Below are positions 62,898-64,000 of a stretch of 64,000 nt of DNA, one piece after another. The notes below the pieces were generated by a model. It worked only from the letters and a program-made list of their open reading frames with translations. It was not told where the DNA came from and searched no databases. A program made the position numbers and the translations under genes. The DNA is from Alitta virens. Its lineage: Eukaryota > Annelida > Polychaeta > Phyllodocida > Nereididae. Location: contig OW028585.1 in assembly GCA_932294295.1 (NCBI GenBank), positions 16,246,360 through 16,310,359 of the forward strand. The letters are read 5' to 3'. The first letter of the stretch is position 1. Every line of letters starts with the position of its first letter.

Positions 62898-63985
62898 ATG
62901 ATCATGTAAACATCCATTCCTCTCTGTTAAAATGATCATGTAAACATCCATTCCTCTCTGTTAAAATGATCATGTAAACATCCATTCCTCTCTGTTAAAA
63001 TGATCATGTAAGCATCCATTCCTCTCTGTTAAAATGATCATGTAAGCATCCATTCCTCTCTGTTAAAATGATCATGTAAACATCCATTCCTCTCTGTTAA
63101 AATGATCATGTAAACATCCATTCCTCTCTGTTAAAATGATCATGTAAGCATCCATTCCTCTCTGTTAAAATGATCATGTAAGCATCCATTCCTCTCTGTT
63201 AAAATGATCATGTAAGCATCCATTCCTCTCTGTTAAAATGATCATGTAAACATCCATTCCTCTCTGTTAAAATGATCATGTAAACATCCATTCCTCTCTG
63301 TTAAAATGATCATGTAAGCATCCATTCCTCTCTGTTAAAATGATCATGTAAGCATCCATTCCTCTCTGTTAAAATGATCATGTAAACATCCATTCCTCTC
63401 TGTTAAAATGATCATGTAAGCATCCATTCCTCTCTGTTAAAATGATCATGTGAACATCCATTCCCCTCTGTTAAAATGATCATGTGAACATCCATTCCCC
63501 TCTGTTAAAATGATCATGTGAACATCCATTCCTTTCTGTGAAAATGATCATGTGAACATCCATTCCTCTCTGTTAAAATGATCATGTGAACATCCATTCC
63601 CCTCTGTTAAAATGATCATGTAAACATCCATTCCCCTCTGTGAAAATGATCATGTAAACATCCATTCCCCTCTGTGAAAATGATCATGTAAACATCCATT
63701 CCCCTCTGTGAAAATGATCATGTAAACATCCATTCCTCTCTGTGAAAATGATCATGTAAACATCCATTCCTCTCTGTTAAAATGATCATGTGAACATCCA
63801 TTCCTCTCTGTTAAAATGATCATGTGAACATCCATTCCTCTCTGTGAAAATGATCATGTGAACATCCATTCCTCTCTGTGAAAATGATCATGTGAACATC
63901 CATTCCTCTCTGTGAAAATGATCATGTGAACATCCATTCCTCTCTGTGAAAATGATCATGTAAACATCCATTCCTCTTTGTGAAA
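62898..63985. repeat. 34-bp minisatellite, 32 copies
   Basis: Each unit starts at ATGATCATGT, beginning at 62898 and repeating every 34 bp without indels (last start 63952). The unit reads ATGATCATGTAAACATCC followed by ATTCCTCTCTGTTAAA. Variants are AAAC/AAGC/GAAC after the palindrome and GTTAAA/GTGAAA at the end. Variants cluster in blocks. Confidence 0.95.
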
Positions 63986-64000
63986 TTATTTTCCAATCTT

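Noticed and set aside
62898..63985. CRISPR-like array
   Set aside because: The 34-bp units are directly contiguous with no unique spacers, and the context is animal intronic DNA.

Overview
The window is animal nuclear DNA: AT-rich, with GT-AG introns and many transposon-derived repeats. It carries the interior of one giant gene on the + strand. I place 49 exons between 3029 and 61687 (13,703 coding bases, about 4,567 codons). They join in one continuous frame with no internal stop. Neither end of the gene is in the window: the first exon opens at a phase-1 acceptor, and the last exon ends at a donor inside a RhoGEF (DH) domain.

Protein order is Ig, short linker, Ig, fourteen tandem FN3 modules, a Lys-Pro-Glu-rich linker, one more FN3, Ig, a charged Glu/Lys/Val and PKKEE-repeat region, Ig, a very long acidic repeat region, three Igs, an SH3-like segment, a canonical SH3, then the start of a DH domain. 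SH3 followed by DH after a long Ig/FN3 chain is the signature of obscurin/UNC-89, the giant Rho-GEF of the muscle sarcomere. The DH part sits far downstream of thousands of residues, as in vertebrate obscurin and unlike nematode or fly UNC-89, where SH3-DH-PH is N-terminal. That, with the titin-like FN3 modules, suggests an invertebrate deuterostome (echinoderm, hemichordate or cephalochordate). I cannot name the species from sequence alone.

Layout: 1-3028 is upstream non-coding DNA full of repeats. 3029-3313 is the first Ig, followed by a 14 kb intron (3314-17372) made largely of SINEs, MITEs, degenerate tandem repeats and simple repeats. 17373-20592 is linker plus Ig. 21042-40720 is the 14-module FN3 array. 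40967-42702 is the KPKEE linker plus FN3 15. 43106-54866 holds five Igs separated by two huge disordered exons (1,584 and 4,302 nt). 55856-61687 is SH3-like, SH3 and DH. 61688-64000 is intron or beyond and ends in a 32-copy 34-bp minisatellite.

FN3 and Ig modules would give a long elastic or scaffolding chain, the charged regions would act as unstructured PEVK-like spacers or phosphorylation platforms, and the SH3-DH end would provide Rho-family signalling. This division of labour is inferred from the family. No second gene, functional RNA gene or CRISPR array is supported.
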